A stretch of 64,000 bases of DNA, from assembly GCA_963556695.1 (NCBI GenBank), contig CAUWAG010000012.1:558001-622000 (forward strand). Direction: 5' to 3'. Both the position numbers and the translations under genes were made by a program. Below, in pieces: positions 32,469 through 42,755 of this stretch. A model generated the notes under the pieces. It did no database searches. It was not told where the DNA came from and saw only the letters and a program-made list of their open reading frames with translations. This DNA is from Anthostomella pinea (taxonomy: Eukaryota > Ascomycota > Sordariomycetes > Xylariales > Xylariaceae). Each line of letters begins with the position of its first letter. Position 1 is the first letter of the stretch.

Positions 32469-32727
32469 GCCCCTTTCTCTTGAGATCTCTCTTGACCCAA
32501 GAGATTATAGGAGGATTTGTTGTATCTGTTTCCAGCATAGCACCCTCTTTTGCTAATATGTCAGCAGCTTCGTTGCCATCAATATCTCTGTGTCCAGGAA
32601 TCCACTCGACAGTCACTCCAGGAGTGTGTGCTGTGGCGAGTTCTTGGAATCGCAGAAAAATGATTTGTGATGTCTCGGGTGGAGTCCCATTGAGCCCATC
32701 TACCACTGATGTGTTGTCCAGGAGCAG
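32469..32727 (-). mobile_element. LINE RNase H fragment
   Basis: Minus strand: LDNTSVVDGLNGTPPETSQI, then VEWIPGHRDIDGNEAADILA and ISWVKRDLKRKGQ, near-identical to the L1 RNase H. It has neither the LINE 5' part nor the 3' tail and replaces the gypsy RT region. The left-hand TSD copy (32454-32468) belongs to the SINE. Confidence 0.75.
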
Positions 32728-33260
32728 AAGTGATTGATCTGGTCAATCCGCCGCAGGAAGAGCCCAAGACTCACCAGATCCAGCAACCGTATCAACTCAA
32801 CCAGCTGGATTTGCAATCAATCCACGAATTTCTGGTACTCAAGGCTCAATTGCCAAAGAATATTGAGCCAGAATGGGCAAATCAGAACTTCACCGTAGTA
32901 CAAGGCAAGCTTCACCAACTCTCACGCAATACACGAGCTCCTAGAGATCCACCACATGCTACAAGCACTGCTACAAGTGCTATAGCACTTCAGGAGGTCC
33001 TTGAACCCGGTGAACTGCGTATCCAGGCTCGCCGCGTACACCATGAATTGGGCCACTCAACAGTTGGAATCACAGAAAGGGAACTTTTGAAGCAGTTCTG
33101 GCACCCTAAACTGACTCTAATCTCACAACAAGCTGTTGCTGAGTGCCCTCAGTGCCAACTGATGAAGAAACCCAATCCCACGTTGCCAGATCTCCATCCA
33201 ATCCAACCTCCGCCGCCATTGACTCGATGGGCAATATACCACACCTTCTTTAAGGGTGTT
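32728..33260 (+). mobile_element. Ty3/gypsy integrase N-terminal remnant
   Basis: Frame 32709-33263 contains an HHCC zinc-binding module: RRVHHELGHSTVGITERELL, then QFWHPKLTLISQQAVAECPQCQLMK, followed by PPPPLTRWAIYHTFF. The catalytic DDE core is absent. Presumably the same element as 29351-31870, whose RT/RNase H segment was lost. Confidence 0.7.
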
Positions 33261-33374
33261 TGACGACGGCTCGGGCCCCCCGGCAAAGACTCGGAAGGAT
33301 AGGTGAGGGAAGGTTTGGGCGGCACGTGAAAGTGTTTGAGAAAGACGCCTCAAAGCCTCAAAGGTGCTCAGACT

Positions 33375-33440
33375 GAGTACATGTAGGTACCCACCTCCTA
33401 ACTGCAAGCGATTAGCTTCACGTGCTGCTTGCCCAAACCT
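33375..33440. repeat. Dispersed short repeat (partner 12020-12085)
   Basis: GTAGGTACCCACCTCCTAAC and the following TGCAAGCGATTAGC segment match 12020-12085. Confidence 0.45.
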
Positions 33441-33458
33441 AGCACCCGCCATATCGCG

Positions 33459-33605
33459 CGTGGCCACGTGACCCACCTGGGCTGGCATATTGCCCACATC
33501 CACTGCAGCTGCGTACCACCTCCAGATATTGCACAACAACAACACCAATACAGCAGATATGCAACCTCTTGGCCTTCTTGCTGTGCAATAGGTTATGAGC
33601 CCTCA
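33459..33605 (+). repeat. LTR/MITE-like repeat, inverted copy at 36893-37027
   Basis: Shares GTGGCCACGTGACCCAC, GGCATATTGCCCACATCCAC and the far end GGTTATGAGCCCTC with the reverse complement of 36893-37027. The middle differs in length. Similar ends with a variable middle suggest two members of one short element family. Confidence 0.55.
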
Positions 33606-33970
33606 TCCGCTACCGCTACTGCACCTTATTGTTGTTCCTATTGATAGGCACGAATTTTCGCGTTCTTGACGACCTTTCGCGACCTCAATAGCCCTAATCC
33701 CAGGCAATTCACACGGTTTTTCGTGTATTGAGACCACCACGGTGCCATTCACAGCACCATTCCGCGAGCTGTTATACAGCCTCGCATTCACACCTTCTGC
33801 CGACGTTCTGATCGTACAGAAGCATCCTCAATCACCCAGATCCCTTGCATTTCAGCACGCAATTCTCAAGCCACTGCCCATGCGTTTTGGGGACCGCTGA
33901 GGTGACAAGAACCATTCTCAGCGTCTGTTCAAGACGTCTGAGGCCCCTCAGCGTGCTACCGCGTCAGGGG
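33606..33970. other. Unassigned region
   Basis: No gene recognised. Confidence 0.3.
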
Positions 33971-34350
33971 CTACTCATATATATTTGTCCGACCTCTGTA
34001 GATCACGTATCCATGGCCCACCGCCCTCTCCAGGGATTTCGAGCCATCAGAATAGGCGACTATGTGTGAGGATGGAAGCGATTTCAGCCAGTCTGTGAAG
34101 ACTTTGGCTTTCTCGGCTTTGCTTCTTATTATAACAGCTTTGCAAGCATTCTTTGCATATCTTGGTTCCGTAAGGATCCGTCTTGGGAAGTCTGGTGTGA
34201 GTTCATGTGTCCTTTGGAGCCATGTCGTTGCGGTTGTCCTGACCAGGCCCCTCAGGCCTCTGCTCACAGTAAGGTTCCGGGCTGTAACACATCGGACTAA
34301 CGGATCTTGCCTTCCTGCGTATAGTCCTAATATGTCTATAAAAGCAACCT
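33971..34350 (-). mobile_element. LINE fragment: end of RT and start of RNase H
   Basis: Minus strand: VIIRSKAEKAKVFTDWLKSL, then SHIVAYSDGSKSLERAVGHGYVIYRG. The (V/A)YSDGSK motif with a following GxGYVI is the beginning of the RNase H domain of Tad-like LINEs. The frame stops after RGRTNIYE. The upstream part to 34498 may be RT thumb sequence but is too diverged to call. Confidence 0.6.
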
Positions 34351-34482
34351 GTATATTAGCACCCGTAAAAGCAAACGGGAAGCACACTAGTCCACCATAT
34401 ATGCAGAGTTCCGCCGTGTCTCTGCTGTCGTCTCCCCGGCCCAGTTCGTTACCCTTACGCCTCAACAGCCCTCTCTGGTGGC

Positions 34483-35229
34483 TTATGTTTCTATGCAACC
34501 GATCTTCGGATTCACTCGCCGGAGCCAGCGGATGAAGTTCCTCGACTGGGTTTTGCCGATTTCCAATATAATTCCTTCGCTGCGGTCAAATACGAGCTTC
34601 ACAGCCTGGCCTGCTGGTGGGAGTGATATAATGCTATTGCCATTCGACCCAGGAAGGGGTCCTCGCGAAAACCCCACCATCGTAGCCGGGTCGATCGTGA
34701 TCTCTACCGAGGAACCCACCGTGCCCATTGTGTTTTTGTCTCCGCTGTAGAAGAGTTTCAAGCACGATTCCCCACTGCATCGATGCCAAGATACGTCCCC
34801 ATAGATGTATTGCGATACTTCAAATTCAGCAGCGCCCAGGAACGGCCCACGCGTCGATGCACTCGCCACAGAATCCAGTGAGCTTGCTTCCGCAGTCGTA
34901 GCTGATATCGGGGGCGACTGCACTCGAGACGGTGCTTGTTCATAACTTGCCTCCTCAAGACCGGATTGTCCGTGTTTGAAGATATCAGGCCTTTCGATAT
35001 GGGCTTGTCCTTCTTCGAGCGTTAGGGGCATGGCCTCTCTATTCTCGCCCCCATTGGCAAGCTTCGAATCCGGGCGGCCAGAGGCCGTCACCGTACGCTC
35101 ATCGGCTTGGGCGTCGTCGACGGTTTTCGAGGCACGCTCTAATGGGGCCTGGGTGTGGGTGTGGGCGTTGGAGGAGGGGTTGACTGTGATGATGCGGAAT
35201 GGTGGGTGCGAGAAAGTAGGTGACTGCAA
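34483..35229 (-). CDS. Hypothetical protein, divergent from the JmjC-like gene
   Basis: 248 aa if translated from 35229. Two internal methionines (e.g. at MPLTLEEGQAHIERP) are plausible starts, and the first ~30 residues coincide with sequence also found at 4.1 kb. The N-terminal half is polar and disordered. The C-terminal ~110 residues look like a compact beta-rich domain (SCLKLFYSGDKNTMGTVGSS, VEITIDPATMVGFSR, AVKLVFDRSEGIILEIGKTQ, ending RNFIRWLRRVNPKI), reminiscent of a PH-like fold; this is inference only. It shares the ~100 bp divergent intergenic region with the zinc finger/JmjC gene, so a bidirectional promoter is possible. Confidence 0.45.
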   Translation of the reverse strand: MQSPTFSHPPFRIITVNPSSNAHTHTQAPLERASKTVDDAQADERTVTASGRPDSKLANGGENREAMPLTLEEGQAHIERPDIFKHGQSGLEEASYEQAPSRVQSPPISATTAEASSLDSVASASTRGPFLGAAEFEVSQYIYGDVSWHRCSGESCLKLFYSGDKNTMGTVGSSVEITIDPATMVGFSRGPLPGSNGNSIISLPPAGQAVKLVFDRSEGIILEIGKTQSRNFIRWLRRVNPKIGCIET

Positions 35230-35339
35230 GGCTGGGGGATCTGCTTGACATAAAGACGTGCTGTTATTGCGGGGCAGGACACGTATCCCCCGCTACCAGC
35301 CCCCGCAGCAGCTAAATGGGGTGCCCCCGCATGATCGCC

Positions 35340-36634
35340 TCGGGCCTCCGGTGGTGATTGAAATCAAAGCCTGTATTTCCATACTCGTGAACGGCTGCAC
35401 TACACCATCGACAAGCACAGTTCTGCTGCAACGACCATAGCAACACCACCACCACCATTGCTGACAGCCAGACGTGAGTTACCCTTGTTCATACAAGTCG
35501 CAAGCGGCACGTAGTCACGGCCAGTGCACCGCCACCACTACTGCCGGGACATGAGCAACGCTATATCCACGAGCAGGAAAGCCATCATGGGAGACCTACC
35601 ACCAGAGCAGCCCCAGCTGCCCAACCGAGTCCGAAAGCCGCGCCAGTCGCCCAACCGAGCCAGAAAGCAGCGCCAGCAGGCAGGTACGCACAAGAGGCAT
35701 TGCGAGTACTGCAAAGAGGACATAACCGAGTCCAGCTGGCTCAGGCACACATAACGAAGCAGGCACATAAATAACAAAGAGCGAAAGGAACAAAAAGAAC
35801 AAGAAGCGAAGCCACTAGACAAGGAGGAGATGCTGCGTGAGTTCCTCGCTATCTCAGACCAGGGACTGTCGCCGCTGTCGCCGCTGTCTTCGGCTTTCCG
35901 TGTGGAGATCGCGCGCGCAGGTGGCACAGCCAACATGAGCAAGCCTAGGGAGTCGGATGACATGGGCCTAAAGGCCCCATTCTTTGTGTCTTCGGGACAG
36001 TGCTGGGAGAAGAAGCCGCTGTCGACAGATGAGTTCCTGGATGACCTTTTGGATGGTTTCAGCAAGCAGAAGACCCAAATCTACAAGCGTGGGATTGGCC
36101 ACTTCCCATGCGAAAGCGCGCCCATTACCCAAGTGTTGAAGCAACTTTGGTTCCCCGACCCGGAAAGCACGTTTTACGCAGTAAACATGGAGGCGAAGTC
36201 GGCAGTGATGCGCATTCCTGAGTGCTTATATGGAATATATAACCTGGACCCCAAAGACATAAAGACCACCACGAACATCACCCCACAATTCTCCTTTGTG
36301 GACATACACGTCGGTAAGTGGACGGGTGGCGAACTATACGCAGGATAAGAGCTGACAACACCGCACAGACCACGGGAGACATGGGCTGACGGCGCTTTCC
36401 GAAGACTGCGTCAAGCTATGGGCGCTATATCCCCTATCAGACTACAACAAGGCCAAGCTGTCCGAGGTGTATAACAAGAACTCCTTGTTCATTGCGCTGC
36501 AAGGAAGGCTAGAAAAAGGAGAGTTCTGTATCCAGACGGCGGCAGAAGCACTCTACCTCCCACCCGGGTACATCCACGCAACCGTAACGCTGAGAGGCGG
36601 GCTCACCCCGGGGATACAATTCACAAATGCGTGA
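35340..36634 (+). pseudogene. C2H2 zinc finger plus JmjC-like gene, with a stop codon in the finger
   Basis: Frame 1 from 35524 reads MHRHHYCRDMSNA, then a single C2H2 finger CEYCKEDITESSWLRHT*RSRH (CX2CX11HX5H). The stop is TAA at 35752-35754, where the paralogue at 17923 has CAA. The same frame continues to ATG 35830 and on. Intron 36314-36368 (GTAAGT...CAG, phase 1) joins DIHV to DHGRHGLTALSEDC. The iron-binding HxD motif (H-V-D) is completed by the splice, and the distal histidine is in LYLPPGYIHATVTLRGG, as in fungal JmjC-like oxygenases. From 35830 the product is 249 aa and keeps HxD...H but lacks the finger. It could be a RIP-damaged gene or now start at 35830. Partner residues and substrate (histone or other protein) are unknown. 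Confidence 0.6.
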
Positions 36635-36892
36635 TCGAGTGCCTCGAGGGCATTGCTTGAATGCAAGAGGGTCGCGTCCTCAGCTCGTCGACACAAACTG
36701 GTACTGGTTTGTATGAGGAATTGTCGTACGGCCGAGGTGCGGTGCAAATTTTGCTGGGTGATGAGGGCTGGCACACAACCAACGGTCGCGCAGAGCGCGC
36801 GCCGTGGTGCAGCCAGCCAAATAAGGGCTCAAGTTGTCGAATCCAGTAACAAATTTGCAAATAGCATCAAAATGCGCCTAATAAGGAAGCAG
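36635..36892. other. 3' flank of the JmjC-like gene
   Basis: No feature recognised. Confidence 0.3.
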
Positions 36893-37027
36893 AGGGCTCA
36901 TAACCTGTTGCAGGACAATACTGCAATGTTGTGGTATTCTGCTATGTGGAAGGCATGGATGGAGGTGGTGCGTAGCTGCAGTGGATGTGGGCAATATGCC
37001 AACCCAAGTGGGTCACGTGACCACGCA
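36893..37027 (-). repeat. LTR/MITE-like repeat, inverted partner of 33459-33605
   Basis: Reverse complement shares both ends with 33459-33605 (GTGGTCACGTGACCCAC ... GGTTATGAGCCCTC). Confidence 0.55.
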
Positions 37028-37239
37028 ACAAATCACCTCGTTCGACAGGTATCGCCATTGCTTATTACAATAAGTGTTATCTTCCTGTTATTATAGGATT
37101 ATAAACTCTAGGTTTAGCTAATACTCAGCAGATAGTTCTTATAAAATACGACTTTGAGCTGCTATGATAAACGGACGATGCTCGTTTTTCGTTTATGTTT
37201 CTCCCCTATGTTCTATTCCTATATTCTGCAAGGTCAGGA

Positions 37240-38530
37240 GATTTCAGACGTTGGACTTGAGAATTTGCAATGCAGTCTCCGTACTGACTAATGAGAGTCC
37301 GAAGCAATTGATGATGTTCTGGCAGATAGCGATCGATCCCGCTATTCGGTTCGTGGTAGTCATTATAGGCACAAACGTGCTTGCGGTGGCGCTTTTGACG
37401 ACTTGCTTATACACACGCATCACTTCGCACACGGCCAGGTCGACCTTTAGATCTATGTAGGCGACTTGTGCACGGACGTAGAGAAGACGGACCTTTTCCT
37501 ACATAAAGCTCTAAGATGTGGCTTTGGTCAGTTATTCGATCGACGCCTGGTCGTCTGTATAGTGATCAGCGACATGATCGGCAAAGACGTTGTGAGAGAG
37601 ATATATACAACCGAGAGCGTCTTCCTCCATCGTCTCGCCGGCTGAGACTCCAATGCAGGCATCCAACCGTCCACCCTCCACTCTGAGCATCTCCTCCTCT
37701 ATGAGATCCATGAGCTCCGGGAACTGCACTTCAGCATATTGGTCGCACTCTTCATCCGTCAGAGTCTTATTCTTGTGCTTGAGCTGACGACGCCTTGTAA
37801 CAGACTTTGTGTTTAGGAACACGTTTTTTTTAGTCATTATGACGATAAGCGGCACGTCTTATGCGTACTTTGATACTGATTTGAAGAGTGTTATTGTCGA
37901 TGCTTGCATGGCTCGAGGTGCATTGAGGTCCAAGCAGAACCTGGACATGTCAGCCTCTACAGTTCTTGCTATGTCGGCCATTTGTGATAAGAGTTTCAGT
38001 ATGGACTTACCAAATTACATGCAGGCGGTCGCCAATTTCCAATTGTGGCGCAGATTTGGTCTTGAGGAAGTCTTCGATTGCCTGGGTCTCTTCAGAGCTT
38101 TCAGCTTCGAACCCGCCAGAGTCATGCACCACGAGATCTGGCCGATTTTCGAATCTTATCTCGTTGCTAACGTCGTGCTGGCCCCTGGCTCTATTGGATA
38201 CTTGAGTCTGTAGGATATCATCAGTCATCAGAAGACATTTCCCTGTGCAACAGCAACTTACAAGATCACAACCAAATACTCTGTTGATCAGGCTCCATTG
38301 CCAACACCTGTGTTGCCGAAAACAAGAATGCGAATGGCACCAGGATCCTCAGGTTGGACCAATTCATACTCATTCCAGAAGCCTTGGTTGGGACACTTGC
38401 CTCCTCTATCGCTTGCGCCGAGCATGACCTTACGCTGTTGTTCCAATCTTTTGGTCAGCTGTTGATCCTTGGTGTCCATTGCGAGACCGGGATACTGGTC
38501 AAGCAGTTGATACACAGAAGGGTGGACAAT
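37240..38530 (-). pseudogene. P-loop GTPase of the fungal G-domain family, degenerate
   Basis: Minus-strand pieces in order: helical N-terminus (MYQLLDQYPGLAMDTKDQQL), G1 IRILVFGNTGVGNGA (about 38290-38320), intron-like gap, ENRPDLVVHDSGGFEAESSE (switch II DxGG), intron (GTAAGT), LIVIMTKKNVFLNTK (G4-like), an acidic helical region, and a C-terminal VRLLYVRAQVAYIDLKVDLA...STFVPIMTTTNRIAGSIAIC segment down to about 37250. The key P-loop lysine is asparagine (GNTGVGN) and the G4 TKxD aspartate is asparagine (TKKN). A TAA interrupts the frame at 37859-37861 (between KYA and DVPL). Nucleotide binding would be lost, so I call it a pseudogene. The upstream end is broken near the LINE fragment. Confidence 0.65.
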
Positions 38531-38544
38531 CGTTCCCTGCGAAT

Positions 38545-38842
38545 TTATACAGACTTCTAGCGGCTAGATCCAGATATAGCGACTTTGCTAGATATCACAA
38601 ATATTTTGGGCATACAGACTCAAATGACCACTACAGCTGTAGTGAGAAGAAAACACCACATTATATTTTCTTTTGTAAGAGGCTTAAGAAAAACTGACTA
38701 CTGCCTAGGTACTTGTCTAAGACAGCCTATTTACTGTACTTAGGGGAGAGGAGCACAAAATGGGCAAAATTCGTAGAAAAGAGCAAGTTCTTCTCATCAA
38801 TCTGTCCCCAATAAATAGCTATTTTTAAAGGACTAGATGAAT
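38545..38842 (+). mobile_element. LINE fragment between GTPase and DUF2235 relics
   Basis: From about TTTATACAGACTTCTAGCGGC to AAGGACTAGATGAATGG it matches L2 (7210-7505) at ~88%, with many transitions. Both LINE ends are missing and no CAAA tail or target duplication is seen, so it is a rearranged piece rather than a clean insertion. Confidence 0.75.
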
Positions 38843-39251
38843 GGCAGAAAGGCATCGAATGTAATGTAGCAAGCCTGCTACGGCTCGGATAACCCACGCT
38901 CCGCGACTGAAGCCAAAGAGCCAGACTTCGTCCTCCGGTCCAAGTTCATAACATAATTTGTAGACTTGCTTGATCTTCTCCATATCGCCATCCCCAAATG
39001 CGCCAGCTTTCAAACGCGATACCGAGTGCGGGTTCGTCCGCTGACCCGATCCTATGAATGTACTTCTTCCTCTGAATGTATCTTCGATTCGACGTCTTGT
39101 CCAGAACCTCTCCCGTCTGTATGCTTGCACAGATCCTGTATATATTGGTCGGGCTGTGGTATGCCAAACTCGTACTGGTGGGACTATACCAAGTGCCATC
39201 AACGCATATGATCAGTCTTGTCGGGATGGACGAGGAAGTTGTGCGCTCCAT
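38843..39251 (-). pseudogene. DUF2235 (Tle1-like alpha/beta hydrolase) relic
   Basis: Start at ATG 39251 (MERTTSSSIPTRLIICVDGTW). It continues SPTNIYRICASIQTGEVLDK, with the cDGTWN-like opening of the DUF2235 fold. A frame change near 39010 is needed to reach KAGAFGDGDMEKIKQVYKLC, then EDEVWLFGFSRGAWVIRAVA with the nucleophile elbow GFSRG. At 38843 the gene stops at the LINE fragment, so the His/Asp half of the catalytic triad is lost. DUF2235 proteins include bacterial T6SS phospholipases and fungal hydrolases, sometimes attached to other domains. It lies on the same strand as the GTPase relic downstream. Confidence 0.7.
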
Positions 39252-40043
39252 AATGTAAGCGGTCGAATGGCTCTTGTGGATAAGGTACTGCGGCCGTAAA
39301 GAGTGTGCTGTTTGAAGGCAGAGGAACATGGTCTGTAAACCAAAAGTCTAAGGTGGGGGGGTGGACATGTGGTATCTGAAGAGGATGTAGACCATTATTA
39401 AGCGCCCAGATCAAGAGCAGAGTGTTGAATGGCGCGCAAGCCACCGTGGCGGTACATGCCGTTAGCAATCGTCCAAGCACAGAGCTCCGCGTTGTTCTAT
39501 GTGACAATATGTCGACAAGTTTACACAGAGCGACAGGAAGAAAGCAACTCTTCTTGACTACAAAGCCGGGCAATTACGGCAGGACCGAGAGGCCAAAAAC
39601 TCGATTATTATCACATAGCAAATCTCATTCGACCACATCCGTCAAACCACACCATCTACAGCTGACCTGTTTTCGTTTATGAGCTTCTATGATCGCCAAG
39701 GTATTCCTGAGAGCCTCTTACAGAGTCCGGACGAGAAGGAACGCCCCACGAGTACACCAAACCGACACCAACGGAGTCGGCTGAGGTGAGGGAACTGAAC
39801 AGTCACCCCTAGGCAATGGCACGGTCAAGTGCCCCTGCGAGAGTGGTCCGGTCCTACCAAGCTCTACTATCACCTGGCAGAGCCTGGCCCTGAAGTCGCT
39901 GCGCACCCAGATCACCCAGGCTGTTGTACGGCAGTTGGCCAGGACTTAGCATTTAGTCTGATGGCTTTCGGCGAACCGGGCCAACGGCGAATGCATGGAC
40001 AGGAAGAGCATCGTTCGGCAATGAAGCGCCTCCAGACATGGAC
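39252..40043. other. Unassigned region
   Basis: 5' flank of the DUF2235 relic and unassigned sequence; no supported gene. Confidence 0.3.
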
Positions 40044-40160
40044 CTAGCTGGACTCGAAGGCCTGGCTAAGCGACCTCACAATCCGGTATCTAATCCCTTA
40101 TCTAATCATACATGTAGGTCCGGTATGAATGGTTTAAAGGTTGGAATCGCATGGATCTAA
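40044..40160 (+). repeat. Copia LTR fragment (3' half)
   Basis: Matches the 3' half of the copia LTR, from AGCTGGACTCGAAGGCCTGG to TGGAATCGCATGGATC. What follows is not the copia gag. Confidence 0.6.
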
Positions 40161-41584
40161 TAATGACAGTCGATTCACAGGTTTTATTACAGCGGGTAGA
40201 CGTTTCGGAATGAAATATGTAAAAAGTAAACCTAAAACTGAAACAAAAAGATCCAGAAGAGCCAGAGGCGGAAGATTAGATCCGATCTGTTCTAAGCGGT
40301 GCATACAAGTCGGTGAAAATCTAGATATTTTCGTTTGAGAGTATACACGAGCTCGCCAAGAAGCAGGTCCGCTTTGACGATCAAGACTTTCAGAAGCTCT
40401 GGCCCAAGCAGATCCCCCGACGAGACTCAATCATTGAGAAAGCTGCCGATGATGCCGTGACGTCCCTTCTCCCTGACCTCGCTGATGAAGAAGAGACAGC
40501 TACCATTGGCTTGTACCAAGATCAGCATGATCCCCTCCGACACCGATCGACCTTCAAAATTACCCATACAAACCTGGTCCTTTTGTATGCGTTATTTTTC
40601 GCTTGCACTAACACCGACTGTTTTTGCAAGTACACGAAGGAGAACGAGGGAGATCCGGCTTGGGGACAGTCGACAACAGCCCTCGTCGACGTCGTCACGT
40701 CGACTGTGATACATCCGCGAGCTCGACGACGCTCTCGTCGAGCTACTCTCACGGCCGCTGCGCGGTGCTCAGGGTTGCGTGTGACGTGACCGAGCGCGCG
40801 CGCAGCACATCGGCAACGATACGAAGCGACTGCGCCACTCGTTCAAGGCGATCGACGTCGACAGTACACTCGACGGCGACGACGTCCACGAGGATGTTCC
40901 AGGCGAGGAATTGGGTACAAGGAGCCGGGAGGGAGACGACGCGCGAGCGGCTTGCTGCTGATACCGTGGGAGGAGGAGGAGGTATTTCCTGTCACCCGGA
41001 GGATGGGGGTACCATCAAAGAGTACAACGCCGCGGACAGAAGGGGAGAAGTAGTAGTAGTGTACGCTATGTGCGAACTTCTAGTGATGTCCAAAGCAACA
41101 ATCTGCTAGATGGGTTGAGTGGCCGTACCAGGACGGTCAATACTTGTAAATATCCTAGCCTAGCACGCCGCGCGCCCTTATGGAGGTCCTTGGTTGACGC
41201 CGCCTTTGGCGGCTGTCCCACCGGCGTTAAATGCTACAACAACAACAACAACAACAACAAATGGTCCGGCTGTTCTGGGTCGAAGCGCATCTACCTTTTC
41301 GTATGTTGGTATCGGTCGCACTTATAAACCAAAGCCTTCGGAGTCAACCATATCTTAGAAATTATGACAATCAACTTGTTCCAGTGTGGGGGAATGATCC
41401 TTGATGGCGTGCACAGCTGTCCTTTCCTCACACACATTCTTTGTGTATCTCTCATATATAAGGGCCTTCTGCCCTTCAAGAACTATTCCTGTTTTCTCTC
41501 CTTCAATTGAACACTTTGAATTCCCACACTGTATGCCTAACAGGCAACAGTCTAGACACCAGCGTAACTCATCACCGTTAACAT
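40161..41584. other. Unassigned region with a small (CAA)n tract
   Basis: No recognised gene. Plus-strand 40340-40530 reads QVRFDDQDFQKLWPKQIPRR...SLLPDLADEEET, without a known domain. 41236-41260 is a (CAA)n microsatellite of about eight units; the (CAA)n at the end of a repeat-like block could be a retroposon tail. Confidence 0.35.
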
Positions 41585-41985
41585 CCAGCAGTACGTTGTT
41601 GATAGATGAGACAGTAGATCCTCATGTTGGCCTGCCGTCGCTCCGTGGACCAGGTGTCAGGCTGTGGGCGTGCAGTCGCTATCGATGACAGGCAGCTTGG
41701 AGCCAGCCTTAGCCAGCTTGTCTGCAAGCTCGTTGCCACGAAGCCCCCAGATCGCTCCTGTGTTATCCACGCATACCCAGATCCGGCGCTGGCTCAGCTC
41801 CCGAGGGCCCTTGGTCACGTACTGGAGCCCTTTCCAGGCTCCTACTACTTCCGCATCGAATACGATAGAGCACGGGTGTAGGCGGCCCTTATTTGAGGCG
41901 AGGAGTTGCCCGCCTTGGTAGACCGCATAGCCGTATCCTACGCATGTTCTATCCTTTGCCGCGGCATGCCGCAGTGGTCCTCACG
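41585..41985 (-). mobile_element. LINE RNase H fragment with internal deletion
   Basis: Minus strand contains VGYGYAVYQGGQLL..., IVFDAEVVGAWKGLQYVTKG, RIWVCVDNTGAIWGLRGNEL and ADKLAKAGSKLPVIDSDCTP. The catalytic D (CVDNT) joins directly to NELADKLAKAGS, so ~100 bp between them is deleted. Overlaps in content with the next fragment. Confidence 0.7.
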
Positions 41986-42495
41986 CGCCCCGTGGGACGT
42001 TAGAGTGATGTAGTGCCGACCTAGAAAACACCTGCAGCTCCTCGTGACAGCGCAAGTGATACTCAAGGTTCCAGTCTTTGTAGCGGGATGATAGCGTTGA
42101 TTGTGCCTTGTCCCACCATTTCTCGCGAGCTGCAGCTCCCTTCATTCGCGCCCTGGACTTGATGCCGTAGGCTGTGGGTGTATAGTCCTTGTCGATGTCC
42201 GGCAGCTTGGAGCCAGCCTTGGCCAGCTTGTCTGCAAGCTCGTTGCCTTTTACGTCGCAGTGGCCAGGGCACCATTTAACAGTGACGTCCCGGACCTCTG
42301 CCGCTGCGTGGAACCTTAGGTAGGCCCACTGACAGGACACCGCTGCGTTGCCGCGATACATTATCCACGCACACCCAAATCCGACGCTAGCTCAGCTCCG
42401 GAGGGGCCTTGGTTACCTACTGGAGCCCTTTCCATGCTCCTACCACTTCCGCGTCGAACACGATAGAGCATGGGTGTAGGCGGCCCTTGTTTCGG
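41986..42495 (-). mobile_element. Second LINE RNase H fragment, in tandem
   Basis: Minus strand: IVFDAEVVGAWKGLQ-like start, YRGNAAVSCQWAYLRFHAAA, VRDVTVKWCPGHCDVKGNEL and ADKLAKAGSKLPDIDKDYTP, then the C-terminal region to FSRSALHHSNVPRGA. It carries what the 41585-41985 copy lost. Two copies of the same RNase H stand head to tail. Confidence 0.7.
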
Positions 42496-42590
42496 AAACA
42501 GTGCGTTGATGGTAATTATGGTGTAAATCGTTGTATTTAGAATAGATTGTCTTATTTATGAAAAGTCTGCTGTTGGCCACGGTGGCCGGT

Positions 42591-42676
42591 ATGTCCTAAT
42601 GGCCCTCGCTACAGGGGTATGACCATCTGTAACAGGGCACTGCCACCTCTTAACAACCCCAGTGGCTTACGTCCCA
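42591..42676 (+). repeat. LTR-like repeat (inverted partner of 23041-23124)
   Basis: Starts ATGTCCTAATGGCCCTCGCT and ends AGTGGCTTACGTCCCAT; ~80% identical to the reverse complement of 23041-23124. Confidence 0.5.
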
Positions 42677-42755
42677 TATAACAAATTCACCCATCATCAC
42701 ATTGGCATCCTCTCCCCAATGTTAATCTCAAAGCGTACAGGGTCAAACCCAGAAA

